64,000 bases of DNA from Streptococcus porcinus (GCF_901542335.1 NZ_LR594036.1:558001-622000), one strand, 5' to 3'; shown: positions 1 through 9,797, counted from the stretch's first letter. A program made the numbers and translations. The notes: generated by a model not told the origin, from the sequence alone.

Positions 1-1
1 G

Positions 2-463
2 CAGGGGGTGATCAACACCTCTGCCACCGTTTCCGGAGATCAAATTGTGGCAATGGTTGATTCCTTAAAAGATAAGGGGATTGGGGAGCTTGTCATGATT
101 CTCTTTGAAACCTCAATCATAAAGGTTGCCATAGAGGCAATTTCCATTGTAATTATGCTTGTGGTTTACGGAAGAATGTTTGAGATATATGTTTACTCAT
201 CGGTATCAGCCATTCCGTTTGCTACGATGGGAAACAAAGAATGGGGACAGATTGGAACAAACTACATCAAAGGGCTGTTTGCCATTGGATTACAAGGACT
301 CTTTTTAATGGTTTGTCTTGGAATATACGCAGTATTAGTTAAGACAATACAGATAACAGATATACACACAAGTACCATGACGATACTTGGATATGCAGTT
401 TTGCTGGGGTTAATGATGTTAAAAAGCGGAACACTGGCCAAAAGCGTATTAAATGCACACTAA
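2..463 (+). CDS. VirB6/TrbL-like conjugation membrane protein (5' end outside window)
   Basis: The frame is open to the left edge of the window, so this is the C-terminal part of a longer protein; the GTG at 8 is unlikely to be the true start. The visible part has about three hydrophobic segments (a long one around TSIIKVAIEAISIVIMLVVY, then a pair near the end) separated by short polar loops. Polytopic proteins of this kind precede PrgI and VirB4 in Tn1549-like conjugation modules and form the inner-membrane part of the type IV secretion channel (VirB6 role). The family call is from hydrophobicity and gene order rather than a diagnostic motif. The next gene starts 17 bases downstream. Confidence 0.7.
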   Translation, partial: QGVINTSATVSGDQIVAMVDSLKDKGIGELVMILFETSIIKVAIEAISIVIMLVVYGRMFEIYVYSSVSAIPFATMGNKEWGQIGTNYIKGLFAIGLQGLFLMVCLGIYAVLVKTIQITDIHTSTMTILGYAVLLGLMMLKSGTLAKSVLNAH

Positions 464-480
464 TAGAAAGGAAGGATAGT

Positions 481-744
481 ATGAAAAAAAGAAAAACATT
501 ATTTATATCAGTAGTAGTTGGAACAGGTATTTTGGCAGTAATGGATAGAATCAAGCTTTACAGCAAGGTGAATGACTTGGAAGAAAGAACACAGGACATC
601 GGTCGCTGCCATAATGATTTTTGCTTAATGCAGGAACGATATAACAGAAGTATGAATGAACAGATAGAAAGCATTCAGGATGAAATCGGATCTGTATATG
701 AACATCTTGAGGAGCTGTCAAAGGGAAAAAAAGATGGGAGGTAG
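481..744 (+). CDS. small membrane-anchored coiled-coil protein of the conjugation operon
   Basis: 87 residues: an N-terminal hydrophobic segment (about residues 7-22) behind a KKRK positive patch, followed by a charged, heptad-like region. This suggests a single-span protein with a coiled-coil tail. A ribosome binding site (aaaggaagg) precedes the ATG. It lies between the VirB6-like gene and prgI, so it is probably transcribed with the secretion genes. I recognise no named family and assign no specific function. Confidence 0.7.
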   Translation: MKKRKTLFISVVVGTGILAVMDRIKLYSKVNDLEERTQDIGRCHNDFCLMQERYNRSMNEQIESIQDEIGSVYEHLEELSKGKKDGR

Positions 745-747
745 GTT

Positions 748-1137
748 ATGGCGTATGTACCAATCCCAAAAGACTTAAAGAATGTAAAGGCAAAAGTAGC
801 CTTTAACTTAACGAAAAGGCAGCTCATAGGATTTACCATTGCAGGACTGGTAGGATTACCGGTCTATTTATTTATGCGAAAAATTGTGCCGAATGATATA
901 GCTGTCATATTTCTCATTGTGTCTACTCTCCCAATATTTTTTATCACTCTTTTTGAAAAGGACGGACTGACCTTTGAGAAATATTTTAAGCACATTTACC
1001 TTCATAAGTTTTATCAACCGCAAAAGAGAGTGAGAAAGGAGGTTTATCTTGAAAGACAAAAGAAAGATACAGCAGTTAAAGTTAGAGCAAAGCAAAAAGG
1101 CATTAAAAAGTCAAAAACAGGACTTAAAGCACAATAA
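748..1137 (+). CDS. prgI: PrgI family (VirB3-like) conjugation protein
   Basis: 129 residues beginning MAYVPIPKDL, the typical PrgI opening, followed by two closely spaced hydrophobic segments (about residues 27-43 and 50-67) and a basic C-terminal tail. PrgI proteins occupy the VirB3 position in Gram-positive type IV secretion and help recruit the VirB4 ATPase. The gene follows its upstream neighbour by 3 bases and overlaps the start of virB4 by 89 bases, which suggests translational coupling. Size, membrane topology and position next to VirB4 agree with the family. Confidence 0.9.
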   Translation: MAYVPIPKDLKNVKAKVAFNLTKRQLIGFTIAGLVGLPVYLFMRKIVPNDIAVIFLIVSTLPIFFITLFEKDGLTFEKYFKHIYLHKFYQPQKRVRKEVYLERQKKDTAVKVRAKQKGIKKSKTGLKAQ

Positions 1138-2575
1138 GGGGACGGTTAAAAAAGACAAAGGTGGACTGTTTGACCTTATTTTTAAGAAGGAGCCGAAAAG
1201 ATACACTGTTGAAGATACCATTCCCTATCTTAGACTCTTAAAAATCGGGATATGCCAGCTTGATGAAAAGCACTTCAGTAAAAGCATAGCCTTTCAGGAT
1301 ATTAACTATCAGCTTGCTTTAGATGAAGATAGAGATTTGATTTTTAATCAGTTTGCAAACTTTCTAAATTCCTTTGATCCAAGTGTCAGCATTGAGTTTT
1401 CCTACATCAATCAGCTTGGAAGAAACGAAGAAATGAAATCTGCCATTCAGATACCGGATAAAAAAGATGGCTTTGATGATATACGACTTGAATTTAGAGA
1501 AATGCTTAAAAGTCAGATTGTAAAGGGAAATAACGGACTAAAAAAATCAAAATATATAACCTTTACAGCAGAAGCGGATAATTTAGAGCAGGCTATTTCA
1601 AAACTGGAAAGACTGGAGATAGATATATTATCTAATCTTAAAAGCATGGGTGTAAGAGCGGAAAGCCTTAACGGAGAAGAAAGGCTAAAGATACTTCACG
1701 ATATGTTAAATCCCAATAAGACCTTTGAGTTTTCATACAAAGACTTAAAGAAAAGGGAAAGCACAAAGACATATATTGCTCCTGATGAATTTAACTTTAC
1801 TCCGTCAAGGTATTTTAAGTTTGGAAAGTTTATCGGAGCTGCAAGTCATTTTCAAATCCTTGCCAGCGAGCTTTCAGACCGTATGCTTGCCGAGTTTTTG
1901 GATATAGATGATAACATCAATATCTCTTTTCATATTAAGGCAATTGATCAGTCAGAAGCCATCAAGATGGTAAAAAGAAAAAATACCGATATTGATAAGA
2001 TGAGAATTGAGGAAAACAAAAAGGCGGTAAGGTCAGGCTATGACATGGACATTCTTCCAAGTGATTTAATTACCTATGGAGAAGATGTAAAAAGCCTTCT
2101 AAAAGACTTGCAGACCAGAGATGAGAGAATGTTTGTTGTAACGATTGTTTTTATGAACTTTGCAAGGACAGTGCAAAAACTCGATAACACCATCGCTCAG
2201 ATAAGCTCCATTGCCAATAAGCACAACTGTAAATTGAAAAGACTTGATCATACGCAGGAACAGGGACTTATCAGCGTGTTACCTCTTGGCGTAAACAAGA
2301 TTGAGATAGATAGAGGACTAACCTCATCATCTACGGCAGTATTTATGCCCTTTACTACAGAGGAGCTTTTCATCAATTCAAGTAACAGCCTTTATTACGG
2401 ATTAAATGCCCTAAGCCATAACCTGATTATGGCAGATAGGAAAAAACTCAAAAATCCAAATGGTCTAATCTTAGGAACACCGGGTAGCGGTAAGTCATTT
2501 TCTGCCAAGCGTGAAATGGCAAATGCGATTCTTGTAACAGATGATGATGTGATTATTTGCGATCCGGAGGGCGAG
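1049..2575 (+). CDS. virB4: VirB4-like conjugation ATPase, 5' exon (residues 1-509)
   Basis: First exon of a VirB4/TraE-type ATPase that powers type IV secretion. I start it at the TTG at 1049 because an excellent ribosome binding site (aaaggagg) lies just upstream, inside prgI. Walker A GTPGSGKS is at residues 476-483. The coding sequence stays in phase to GAG at 2573-2575 (residue 509, within DPEGE), where the group II intron begins. Without splicing, translation runs on to a stop at 2597-2599 and yields a 516-residue product lacking Walker B. Joining to the exon at 4887 gives an 809-residue protein, the usual VirB4 size. Confidence 0.92.
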
Positions 2576-4886
2576 GTGCGACAAGAAGTCGTGTTGTAAA
2601 TTGCTAGTTTAGCTACTCTATCCATTTGGAGTAATCCTACCACAGCCTGCTTGACTGGTAACGGTCATGTTGGGAAGCCTGTGGGACAATATGGAAAGTC
2701 TGATAGCCTAAATCAGATGGACTGTTAGGATAAGAATACTATGGTGAACAGACGTGAATCATCGCAAGAGTCGTTACAGGGACTAAGTGAAATAAGGCTG
2801 ACACACTTACACCAAAAGGTACGGAGGAGGTCATTGGGGCTTTCGTAACCTGATGACAAATGGACATATTCTTCCCGGCTCAAAGATGGCACCTAAGGTA
2901 TTCACAATTATTTATAACACGGAACTTGGTAAGCCCTATGTATTCCTTTTAATCGTTAGAAGGTATTGAACTCGTAAGAGGGATAGACGATACAGAGGGT
3001 AGAGGAAAGGATAAAAAGCGAATGCTCCAGCTGTAACGGTAGGAGATAGGGGTTCAAACTTTGCCCTGACCTGAAAGGGTGCAGACTTATCCTATGGTAT
3101 TTTATGACAAGAAATGGAGGTAAACCTATGAATGATAAATATTCAACGACAGCACAAGCTGAGAAGTTATCACACAAGCAACTGCTTGCGAAACAATGGA
3201 AAAGCATTGATTGGAAGAGAGCAGAACAAGAAGTGAATAGGCTACAAATCAGGATTGTCAAGGCTACTCAAGCCAAACACACTAACACAGTGAAAAGACT
3301 TCAATATTTACTAACCCATTCGTTCTATGCCAAGGCACTTGCCGTTCGTCGAGTAACGACTAACAAAGGCAAGAAAACAGCTGGTATAGATGGTGAACTA
3401 TGGACGACACCTGCTCAAAAGATGGAAGCTCTCCTGTCTCTAACGGATAAAGGCTACAAAGCCAGTCCGTTAAGACGGGTTTACATCGACAAAAAGGGGA
3501 AAAAGAAGAAACGTCCATTAGGGATTCCGACCATGTACGATAGAGCTATGCAGGCACTCTATGCTTTAGCACTAGAACCTATCGCAGAGACAACCGCAGA
3601 TACCAAATCATACGGTTTTCGAAAAGGAAGAAGCTGTCAAGACGCTTGTGAATATATCTTCACAGCACTATCACGAAAAGCTTCTCCTCAGTGGATTTTA
3701 GAGGGGGATATTAAAGGCTGTTTTGACAATATCAGTCATGACTGGCTCTTAGAGAATATTCCGATGGATAAATCTATCTTGAAACAATTCCTTAAAGCAG
3801 GTTTTGTGTTCAAGGGTGAGTTATTCCCAACGGAAGACGGCACACCACAAGGTGGTATCATTTCGCCTATCCTTGCCAATATGGCACTAGATGGGTTACA
3901 ACAGGTCTTATCAGATAGATTCCACACCAATCGTTTAGGGAAAGTCGACCTTCGATTCAAGAATAGCCATAAAGTCAATCTTATCCGTTATGCGGATGAT
4001 TTTATCGTCACAGCTGCGACACAAGAAATTGCTTTAGAGGCTAAAGAATTGATTAGAGAGTTTCTGCTTGGACGAGGTTTAGAGCTGTCAGAGGAAAAGA
4101 CATTGGTAACTCATATCAACGATGGTTTCGACCTACTTGGTTGGAATTTTCGGAAGTACAAGGGGAAATTGATTGTCAAACCTTCTAAGAATTCTATTCA
4201 AACAGTTATTGGTAAATTCTCAGAAACCATTCTCAAGCGAGGAAAAGCATGGGAACAAGAAGTCCTAATCATGAAACTGAATCAACAGATACGAGGATGG
4301 ACAAACTACCACCAATCCGTTTGTGCTAGTGAAGCCTTCTCCTATCTGGACTATCAGATATACGAATTATTGTGGCGATGGGCAAAACGTCGTCATCCAA
4401 AGAAAGGTCAGTGGTGGATTTCGACCAAGTATTGGCATAGAAGAGGCAATCGAAGTTGGGTATTCGCTTCAGGCGATAAAGAACTCATTCGAGTTGACCA
4501 TACTGCTATCGTCAGACACACAAAGGTCAGAGAAAACGCTAATCCTTACTTGGATACAGACTATTTTGCTCAACGAACCTTTAATCATGGTATGAAACGG
4601 TTGACAGGTCGTTTTAAACTTGTTTGGAAGAAACAAAACGGACGCTGTCATCACTGTGGACTCCCGATGGAACTTGGAGAAGATAGAGAAATTTTCTTTA
4701 AAGTTCCAAAATCCAAGGGAGGTGTGGAAGAAATTGATAATATGGCTTATGTGCATCGTTATTGTCAACGACTATTTATTGAGAGCCGCTCGAAAGAGTG
4801 ATGAAATGCTTGAGCCGTATGAGGGGAAACTCTCACGTACGGTTCTTAGAGAGGAAGGTGGTAGTAATACCACTAACCTACTCGAC
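2576..4886 (+). mobile_element. group II intron inserted in virB4
   Basis: A complete 2311-bp intron. The 5' end begins GTGCG (2576), the group II consensus. The 3' end shows a classic 34-nt domain V hairpin at 4812-4845 (GAGCCGTATG...CGTACGGTTC around a GAAA loop), then a domain VI stem, ending in AC at 4886. Both exon boundaries fall between codons, so excision restores an uninterrupted VirB4 (GAG|TAC, reading DPEGEYGN). The ribozyme part (2576-3127) precedes the maturase gene, which lies in the domain IV position. It appears intact and is on the same strand as its host gene. Confidence 0.95.
3128..4801 (+). CDS. ltrA: group II intron reverse transcriptase/maturase with HNH endonuclease
   Basis: 557 residues from the ATG at 3128, chosen because GGAGG lies 7 bases upstream; an in-frame ATG at 3104 lacks such a site. 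Domains in order: reverse transcriptase blocks including GFRKGRSCQDA, the GTPQGGIISP block and the catalytic YADD at 288-291; a maturase (domain X) region; and a C-terminal HNH/zinc endonuclease starting at C507 (CHHC) with a paired downstream Cys. The enzyme promotes splicing of its own intron and retrohoming by target-primed reverse transcription. All key motifs are present, so the intron is probably still mobile. Confidence 0.95.
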   Translation: MNDKYSTTAQAEKLSHKQLLAKQWKSIDWKRAEQEVNRLQIRIVKATQAKHTNTVKRLQYLLTHSFYAKALAVRRVTTNKGKKTAGIDGELWTTPAQKMEALLSLTDKGYKASPLRRVYIDKKGKKKKRPLGIPTMYDRAMQALYALALEPIAETTADTKSYGFRKGRSCQDACEYIFTALSRKASPQWILEGDIKGCFDNISHDWLLENIPMDKSILKQFLKAGFVFKGELFPTEDGTPQGGIISPILANMALDGLQQVLSDRFHTNRLGKVDLRFKNSHKVNLIRYADDFIVTAATQEIALEAKELIREFLLGRGLELSEEKTLVTHINDGFDLLGWNFRKYKGKLIVKPSKNSIQTVIGKFSETILKRGKAWEQEVLIMKLNQQIRGWTNYHQSVCASEAFSYLDYQIYELLWRWAKRRHPKKGQWWISTKYWHRRGNRSWVFASGDKELIRVDHTAIVRHTKVRENANPYLDTDYFAQRTFNHGMKRLTGRFKLVWKKQNGRCHHCGLPMELGEDREIFFKVPKSKGGVEEIDNMAYVHRYCQRLFIESRSKE

Positions 4887-5789
4887 TACGGAAACCTTGT
4901 AAGGCAGTTTAATGGAGAAGTGATTAAGGTTAGCAGTAAGTCAAAAGACTACTTAAATCCCCTTGACATCAATATGAACTATGGCGATGGGGACGCACCA
5001 CTAAAAGACAAGGCAAACTTTATCATGAGTATGCTTGAGCTTGTAGTAGGTGGCAGTGGTCTTACGGCAGAAGAAAAGTCTGTTATTGATAGATGCCTGC
5101 CAAAGATTTATGAAAAGTATTTTGAAAATCCGACTCCTGAGAATATGCCAATACTTCAAGACCTATACGATATGTTAAAAGGACAGGAAGAAAAGGTCGG
5201 TAAGAAGCTGGCAACAGAGATGGAAATCTATGTATCAGGCTCTCTTAATGTCTTTAACCATAGGTCAAATGTGGACTTAAATAAGAAGCTCCTGTGTTTT
5301 GATATTAAAGAGCTTGGAAGTCAGTTAAAGAAAATAGGAATGCTTGTTATTCAGGATCAGGTGTGGAACAAGGTATCGCAAAACAGAGGAAACAAAGCGA
5401 CAAGATACTATATCGACGAGTTTCATTTACTTTTAAAAGATGAGCAGACAGCTTCATACTCGGTTGAGATATGGAAGAGATTTAGAAAATGGGGAGGTAT
5501 CCCGACAGGCATTACGCAAAATGTCAAAGACCTACTTATGAGTAAGGAGATAGAAAATATCTTTGATAATACGGACTTTGTCTTAATGCTCAATCAGGCT
5601 TCGGGAAATAGAGAAATACTTGCAAAAAAACTTAAAATCTCACTTCCGCAGCTCAGATATGTTACCAACTCCAATGAGGGTGAGGGACTACTATTCTTTG
5701 GAAATACCATTGTTCCATTTATCGACAAATTTCCAAAAGATACGATTCTATATCAGAAGATGACTACCAAGCCGGAAGAAGTGAGGTAG
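4887..5789 (+). CDS. virB4: VirB4-like conjugation ATPase, 3' exon (residues 510-809)
   Basis: Second exon of the VirB4 ATPase, continuing in frame as YGNLVRQF directly after the intron. The Walker B motif (YYIDEFHLL, D686/E687 in spliced numbering) is here, so an active ATPase requires splicing. The exon ends 3 bases before the CHAP-protein gene. An open frame starting at 4620 inside the intron runs into this exon, but it is a by-product of the intron sequence and not a real start. Confidence 0.92.
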   Translation, partial: YGNLVRQFNGEVIKVSSKSKDYLNPLDINMNYGDGDAPLKDKANFIMSMLELVVGGSGLTAEEKSVIDRCLPKIYEKYFENPTPENMPILQDLYDMLKGQEEKVGKKLATEMEIYVSGSLNVFNHRSNVDLNKKLLCFDIKELGSQLKKIGMLVIQDQVWNKVSQNRGNKATRYYIDEFHLLLKDEQTASYSVEIWKRFRKWGGIPTGITQNVKDLLMSKEIENIFDNTDFVLMLNQASGNREILAKKLKISLPQLRYVTNSNEGEGLLFFGNTIVPFIDKFPKDTILYQKMTTKPEEVR

Positions 5790-5792
5790 CCT

Positions 5793-7925
5793 ATGGGAAA
5801 GAAGCTGAAAAAGGACTTTAAGGAAAGGCATAAGGCAAGCCTTGAAAAAGAAATGCTCCATAGTGAAACAAACATTATACCTGAAGAAAGCAAGCTAAAG
5901 GATACCGATGATTACAGAGAAAAAATCGTTCATGAAAAAGATAGATTTCAAGATAAAGTGCATGAAAAGATAAGTAAGATAAATGCTGATACTGAAAAGG
6001 CTTATGGAACTCTTAAGAGAAACGCAAAATATAGAGCGACAGATAAGGGGAACATAACTTCTGTAACTGAAACAGAAAGATCGGATTGTATTACAGAGGT
6101 AAAGGATGGAAAAATCTATGATCCTTTAGGAAAAGACCTTGATAATGACGGGATTATAGACAGATACGATAATGACTTCAGGGATAGCGACTATTTTGAA
6201 TCAACCTATGAGGTAGAGGATAATCTTTCGCATAAAGAAAAATCATTAGAAAATTCCTCGAAAAATCATAAGACTCAAAAAAGCAGGTATAAGAGAAAAA
6301 ACTATTCTGAAAGCCTTTATACAAGGAAAAAGGACGATGCACCAAAAGTAAATCAGGCTGAAGATAAAAAGGCGGGAAAAGATGTTGTTAGCGAAAAAGT
6401 TCATAGTAACCTATCAAAAGATCAAAAGAAAAAGCTAAAAAAAGATATGGTAAAAGTATCTGCCCTTTCAGGACTTGCCAAAGGAAGTGAAACCGTAAGA
6501 GATTATTTATCTCATGGAAGTGATGAAAATCAAGGCGTAGAAGCAGGAGAAAAGACGGCTGATGCAAGTTCAAAACTCATTCATGGCATAAAGAATTATT
6601 CGGATAGGAAAAGAGCGAAAAAAGCTTATAACCTTACAAATAAGGACTATAAAATCAGAAAGCGTAAATCCAAGTTAGAGTTTCGTGATGCCAAAGAGGA
6701 GCTTAAAAAGACAGATGAGTATAAAAGAGCAAGTGCCTATAAAAGATTTCAAAAGAAAAATCAGGTAAAGGCTGCAATTCGTCGTGAGAATAAGTCAAGG
6801 CTTAGAGATCGGATTAAAGAGGGACTTATCGGAACGCTGAAAAGCTCAAAACATATGATTATCCGAAGAGCCAAAGGGCTTATGCTTATCTTCGTAGGTA
6901 TCATTATTTTGGGAACTTTCTTTATTAACTTTGCAGGAGCGGGAATGACGGGATTTATGAACTCCACAAGTTCCGTCCTTACAACAACCTACTTATCAAA
7001 GCCTAATGTCCTAAATGAAATCAATGAGAATTTTTCAGGGATGGAAAAGGATCTGAAAAACGAGGTTGACAATGTTAAAGAAAATTACCCCGGATATGAT
7101 GAGTACATTTTAAATAACACAGAGTACATCGGTCATAATGTCCATGAGCTTTTATCCTACATTACATCAAGGTGTGGAGAAGTAAAGAGTGCATCGGAAG
7201 TAGAATCCATATTGAAAGAATTGTTTGAGTCCATGTATGAACTTGAATACAAGGAAAAAGTGGAAATAAGGTATAGAACGGTTACGGAAACCTATACCGA
7301 TGAAGAGGAAAATGAATATACCGAAAGCCACGAAGAACCGTATGAGTATAGAAAGCTTATTGTAACGCTTCATAAAAGGGAAATGGACAGCATTATACGG
7401 GAAGTCTTTGCTGAGTACCCCGATAATTTAAATCACTATGAAGCCTTATTCCTTGCTCAAGGCAATATGGGAGAAGTCTTTGGCAATAGCGACCTGATTG
7501 CTTCAAATGGAGGTATCGGAGGAGGAAAAGAGTATGAGGCTTCTACGGAAGTTCAAAAGAAGATTGTAAATGCTGCATATATTACGCCATCTCCGGGTTC
7601 AGGATGGTGTGCAATGTGGGTATCGCAGGTCTATCAAAATGCGGGACTTGGCTATATAGGTGGAAATGCCTGTGATATGTATAGAAACTATACCTTTACA
7701 TCAGACAGGTCAAAACTCAAGGTTGGAATGCTTGTGGCTGTAGAAAGCAGCAGTAGCGGAAGCAGTGCAGGACTTACTTATGGTCATGTCGGCATTTATA
7801 TCGGAGACGGAAAGGTAATTGATAACATAGGTCATATAAGAGTAACTACCTTAGACGATTGGATTGCGACTTTTTGTAAACACCATCCGGTAGGCTTCGG
7901 TTTTCCGCCAAATGTAAACAGATAA
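5793..7925 (+). CDS. CD1108-type conjugation protein with CHAP peptidase domain (VirB1-like)
   Basis: 710 residues. The first ~360 are basic, charged and probably cytoplasmic; they contain a D-x-D-x-D-G calcium-loop-like segment at about 110-145 (DPLGKDLDNDGIIDRYDND). A single membrane span follows at about 364-386, then an extracellular region ending in a CHAP amidase/endopeptidase domain with likely catalytic C606 and H665 (GWCAMW; YGHVGIYIGDG). Proteins of this layout cut peptidoglycan locally so that the secretion channel can cross the wall. The calcium-like segment recurs in the methylase/helicase protein (residues ~1748-1782). Confidence 0.88.
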   Translation: MGKKLKKDFKERHKASLEKEMLHSETNIIPEESKLKDTDDYREKIVHEKDRFQDKVHEKISKINADTEKAYGTLKRNAKYRATDKGNITSVTETERSDCITEVKDGKIYDPLGKDLDNDGIIDRYDNDFRDSDYFESTYEVEDNLSHKEKSLENSSKNHKTQKSRYKRKNYSESLYTRKKDDAPKVNQAEDKKAGKDVVSEKVHSNLSKDQKKKLKKDMVKVSALSGLAKGSETVRDYLSHGSDENQGVEAGEKTADASSKLIHGIKNYSDRKRAKKAYNLTNKDYKIRKRKSKLEFRDAKEELKKTDEYKRASAYKRFQKKNQVKAAIRRENKSRLRDRIKEGLIGTLKSSKHMIIRRAKGLMLIFVGIIILGTFFINFAGAGMTGFMNSTSSVLTTTYLSKPNVLNEINENFSGMEKDLKNEVDNVKENYPGYDEYILNNTEYIGHNVHELLSYITSRCGEVKSASEVESILKELFESMYELEYKEKVEIRYRTVTETYTDEEENEYTESHEEPYEYRKLIVTLHKREMDSIIREVFAEYPDNLNHYEALFLAQGNMGEVFGNSDLIASNGGIGGGKEYEASTEVQKKIVNAAYITPSPGSGWCAMWVSQVYQNAGLGYIGGNACDMYRNYTFTSDRSKLKVGMLVAVESSSSGSSAGLTYGHVGIYIGDGKVIDNIGHIRVTTLDDWIATFCKHHPVGFGFPPNVNR

Positions 7926-7937
7926 GGAGGGAACAAT

Positions 7938-8177
7938 GTGAAAAAAGAACTAACAGCAATTAAAAACAGAATAAGGAAGTTAAAGGATAAAAAGGCTCTG
8001 ATTGATGAAGAATTGGAGCCTTTATTTATTCGCGAGGAAGAACTTGAAAATGAGGAAATCATAGCGATTTGCAGAAAAAACAACATCACAATCGGTGATT
8101 TGATGGCAAAGATAAACAGAGAAAAAGCAGAAATGAAAAAGGAGAAAACAAATGAAAACCAGTTTGAAAAAGAATAA
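7938..8177 (+). CDS. DUF4315 family protein
   Basis: 79 residues, almost entirely charged helix: a long heptad-like stretch, then the short conserved block ICRKNNITIGDLM. It starts at a GTG preceded by AAGGAGGG. Its end overlaps the start of the following DUF4366 gene by 26 bases. DUF4315 proteins are a regular small component of this conjugation module; their function is unknown. The sequence suggests a soluble helical hairpin. Confidence 0.85.
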   Translation: MKKELTAIKNRIRKLKDKKALIDEELEPLFIREEELENEEIIAICRKNNITIGDLMAKINREKAEMKKEKTNENQFEKE

Positions 8178-9702
8178 GAAGTTTTGGTCAGCAGCACTTG
8201 CAGTAATTGTAAGTATTAGCTGCATTTTAGGACTTTGGACAGTTGTTTATGCTAAAGAGCAAAAAGGGGCGGATACGCCTACAAGTGATAAGGCTGTCCA
8301 AACGGAAGTTGAAGTTAATGTAAAGTACATCTTTGAAGATGAAAAAGTCTTTAAGGAAGAAAAGATTAAGGCTGAAAAAGGACAGCTTCTTGATAGCGGA
8401 GATCTTCCGATGCTTTCTGATGACATGAAATTCATTGATGAGTTTCTATTTTATGAAGTAAAGGGCGATGGAAATGATGAAATTATCCGTAAGGTAGCAA
8501 AGATAGAAGTTAAGGATAAGGAAACGCAGACAGAGGAAGAAAAGCCGAAGCAGGATGAAAGTACGCAAACAGAAACTCCCAAAACCGAAGATAAAGGTAC
8601 ACAGACGGAGCTTTCTAAAGACGATATTTCCAAGATGGAAAAAGAGGCTAAAGAGCTTCAGGAGAAACTTGATAAATTAAATGATGAAATCAAAGATAAA
8701 GACAAGTTAAGCGATAAGCAGAAAGAAAAGATTAAAGACCTTGAAGCTGAGATTGAAAGCCTGAAAGAGAAAGCAAAAAAGGATAAGGGAAATAAGGACT
8801 TATCGGCATATATGAAAAAGGAAATGGATAAGCTGACTGAAAAGGTGAAACAGCTTGAGAAAAAGGCAGCAGAAACAAACAAAGCTCCTGTAACATCACA
8901 ATCAGCTACACCGATTAGTCCGATTTCGGGAATTAAGACAAGCTCTGGTATTCCATCTCAAACACCACAGACTTCTGTAAGCAGCACCGGGAAAGGTTCA
9001 TCTGATACAGTAAGCTCAGGTAATACTACAAAGGATACAAGTAAAACTGAATCAAAGGAGAAAGAAAAGGAAGTCCGTTATCCTAATAAGCTGACACCGA
9101 AGGCTCCTGCTAATAACAGTCAGGACTCATCTATGGATAGTACAAACAAGACTGTAAATAACAATAAGGGAGTGGCTTCCGCTCCGTCAAAAGCAAGAGG
9201 AACTGTTACGGGAAATAAGGATAATGCTAATAATGATTATCCAATTCATCATGGAGATAGCAGCGATAACAAAGAAACGAATATGTATTCAGCCGATGCA
9301 AGACAGTTTATTACCTTTCAAACGAAAAACGGCAAGACCTTTCATTTGATTATCAATCACGATGAGAATAGTGAAAATGTAATGCTCCTTACAGAAGTAT
9401 CTGAAGATGATCTTCTAAATATGGTTGAGAAGAAAGAAACACCGAAACAGGAGATTACCAAAGAGGAGCCGATTAAGGAAGAAGTAAAGCCTGAGAAAAA
9501 AGAAGAAAAGAGTAATTTAGGAACATATATTATTTTGCTTCTTGTTATAGGCGGAGCATTAGGATCAGGTTATTACTTTAAGGTTGTAAAAAAGAAAGAG
9601 GATAAGGAGCTTGAAGCATTAGAGGAAGAAGATGATGATTTCTTTTCTGAAGCAGAAAGTGAGGAAAAAACAGAAGAAACAGAATTCGAAGATGAAGAAT
9701 AA
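8152..9702 (+). CDS. DUF4366 family cell-surface protein
   Basis: 516 residues. A signal peptide (WSAALAVIVSISCILGLWTVVYA) opens the protein. A Glu/Lys/Thr-rich region with repeated TQTE-type motifs (four between about 43 and 155), a coiled coil (about 160-245) and a Ser/Thr-rich linker follow. The compact conserved domain typical of DUF4366 is at about 380-425 (ARQFITFQTKNGKTFHLII). A C-terminal span (about 455-480) ends in an acidic tail. This fits a protein displayed outside and anchored by its C terminus. It ends the secretion gene group and is followed by two hairpins. Confidence 0.85.
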   Translation: MKTSLKKNKKFWSAALAVIVSISCILGLWTVVYAKEQKGADTPTSDKAVQTEVEVNVKYIFEDEKVFKEEKIKAEKGQLLDSGDLPMLSDDMKFIDEFLFYEVKGDGNDEIIRKVAKIEVKDKETQTEEEKPKQDESTQTETPKTEDKGTQTELSKDDISKMEKEAKELQEKLDKLNDEIKDKDKLSDKQKEKIKDLEAEIESLKEKAKKDKGNKDLSAYMKKEMDKLTEKVKQLEKKAAETNKAPVTSQSATPISPISGIKTSSGIPSQTPQTSVSSTGKGSSDTVSSGNTTKDTSKTESKEKEKEVRYPNKLTPKAPANNSQDSSMDSTNKTVNNNKGVASAPSKARGTVTGNKDNANNDYPIHHGDSSDNKETNMYSADARQFITFQTKNGKTFHLIINHDENSENVMLLTEVSEDDLLNMVEKKETPKQEITKEEPIKEEVKPEKKEEKSNLGTYIILLLVIGGALGSGYYFKVVKKKEDKELEALEEEDDDFFSEAESEEKTEETEFEDEE

Positions 9703-9704
9703 AT

Positions 9705-9771
9705 GCACCAAAAATAATACAGTATTTGGTGCAAATTCAGGGCGAGAGAGTAAAATCTTTCGCTCTTTTTT
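9705..9771 (+). terminator. two tandem hairpins, the second with a T tract, before topB
   Basis: The first hairpin is GCACCAAA (9705-9712) with TTTGGTGC (9725-9732). The second is GGGCGAGAG (9740-9748) with CTTTCGCTC (9757-9765), followed by six T. The second has the form of an intrinsic terminator and lies between the DUF4366 and topoisomerase genes. Its loop core AGAGTAAAATCT recurs in the hairpin before the methylase gene (13247-13279). Confidence 0.7.
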
Positions 9772-9797
9772 ATTGAAAACAGGAGGGAAAAATATAT

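Noticed and set aside
4620..4886. Open frame inside the intron that runs into the second virB4 exon
   Set aside because: It lies within the HNH region and domains V/VI of the intron in another frame; the exon is properly joined to 2575 by splicing, and no ribosome binding site supports a start there.
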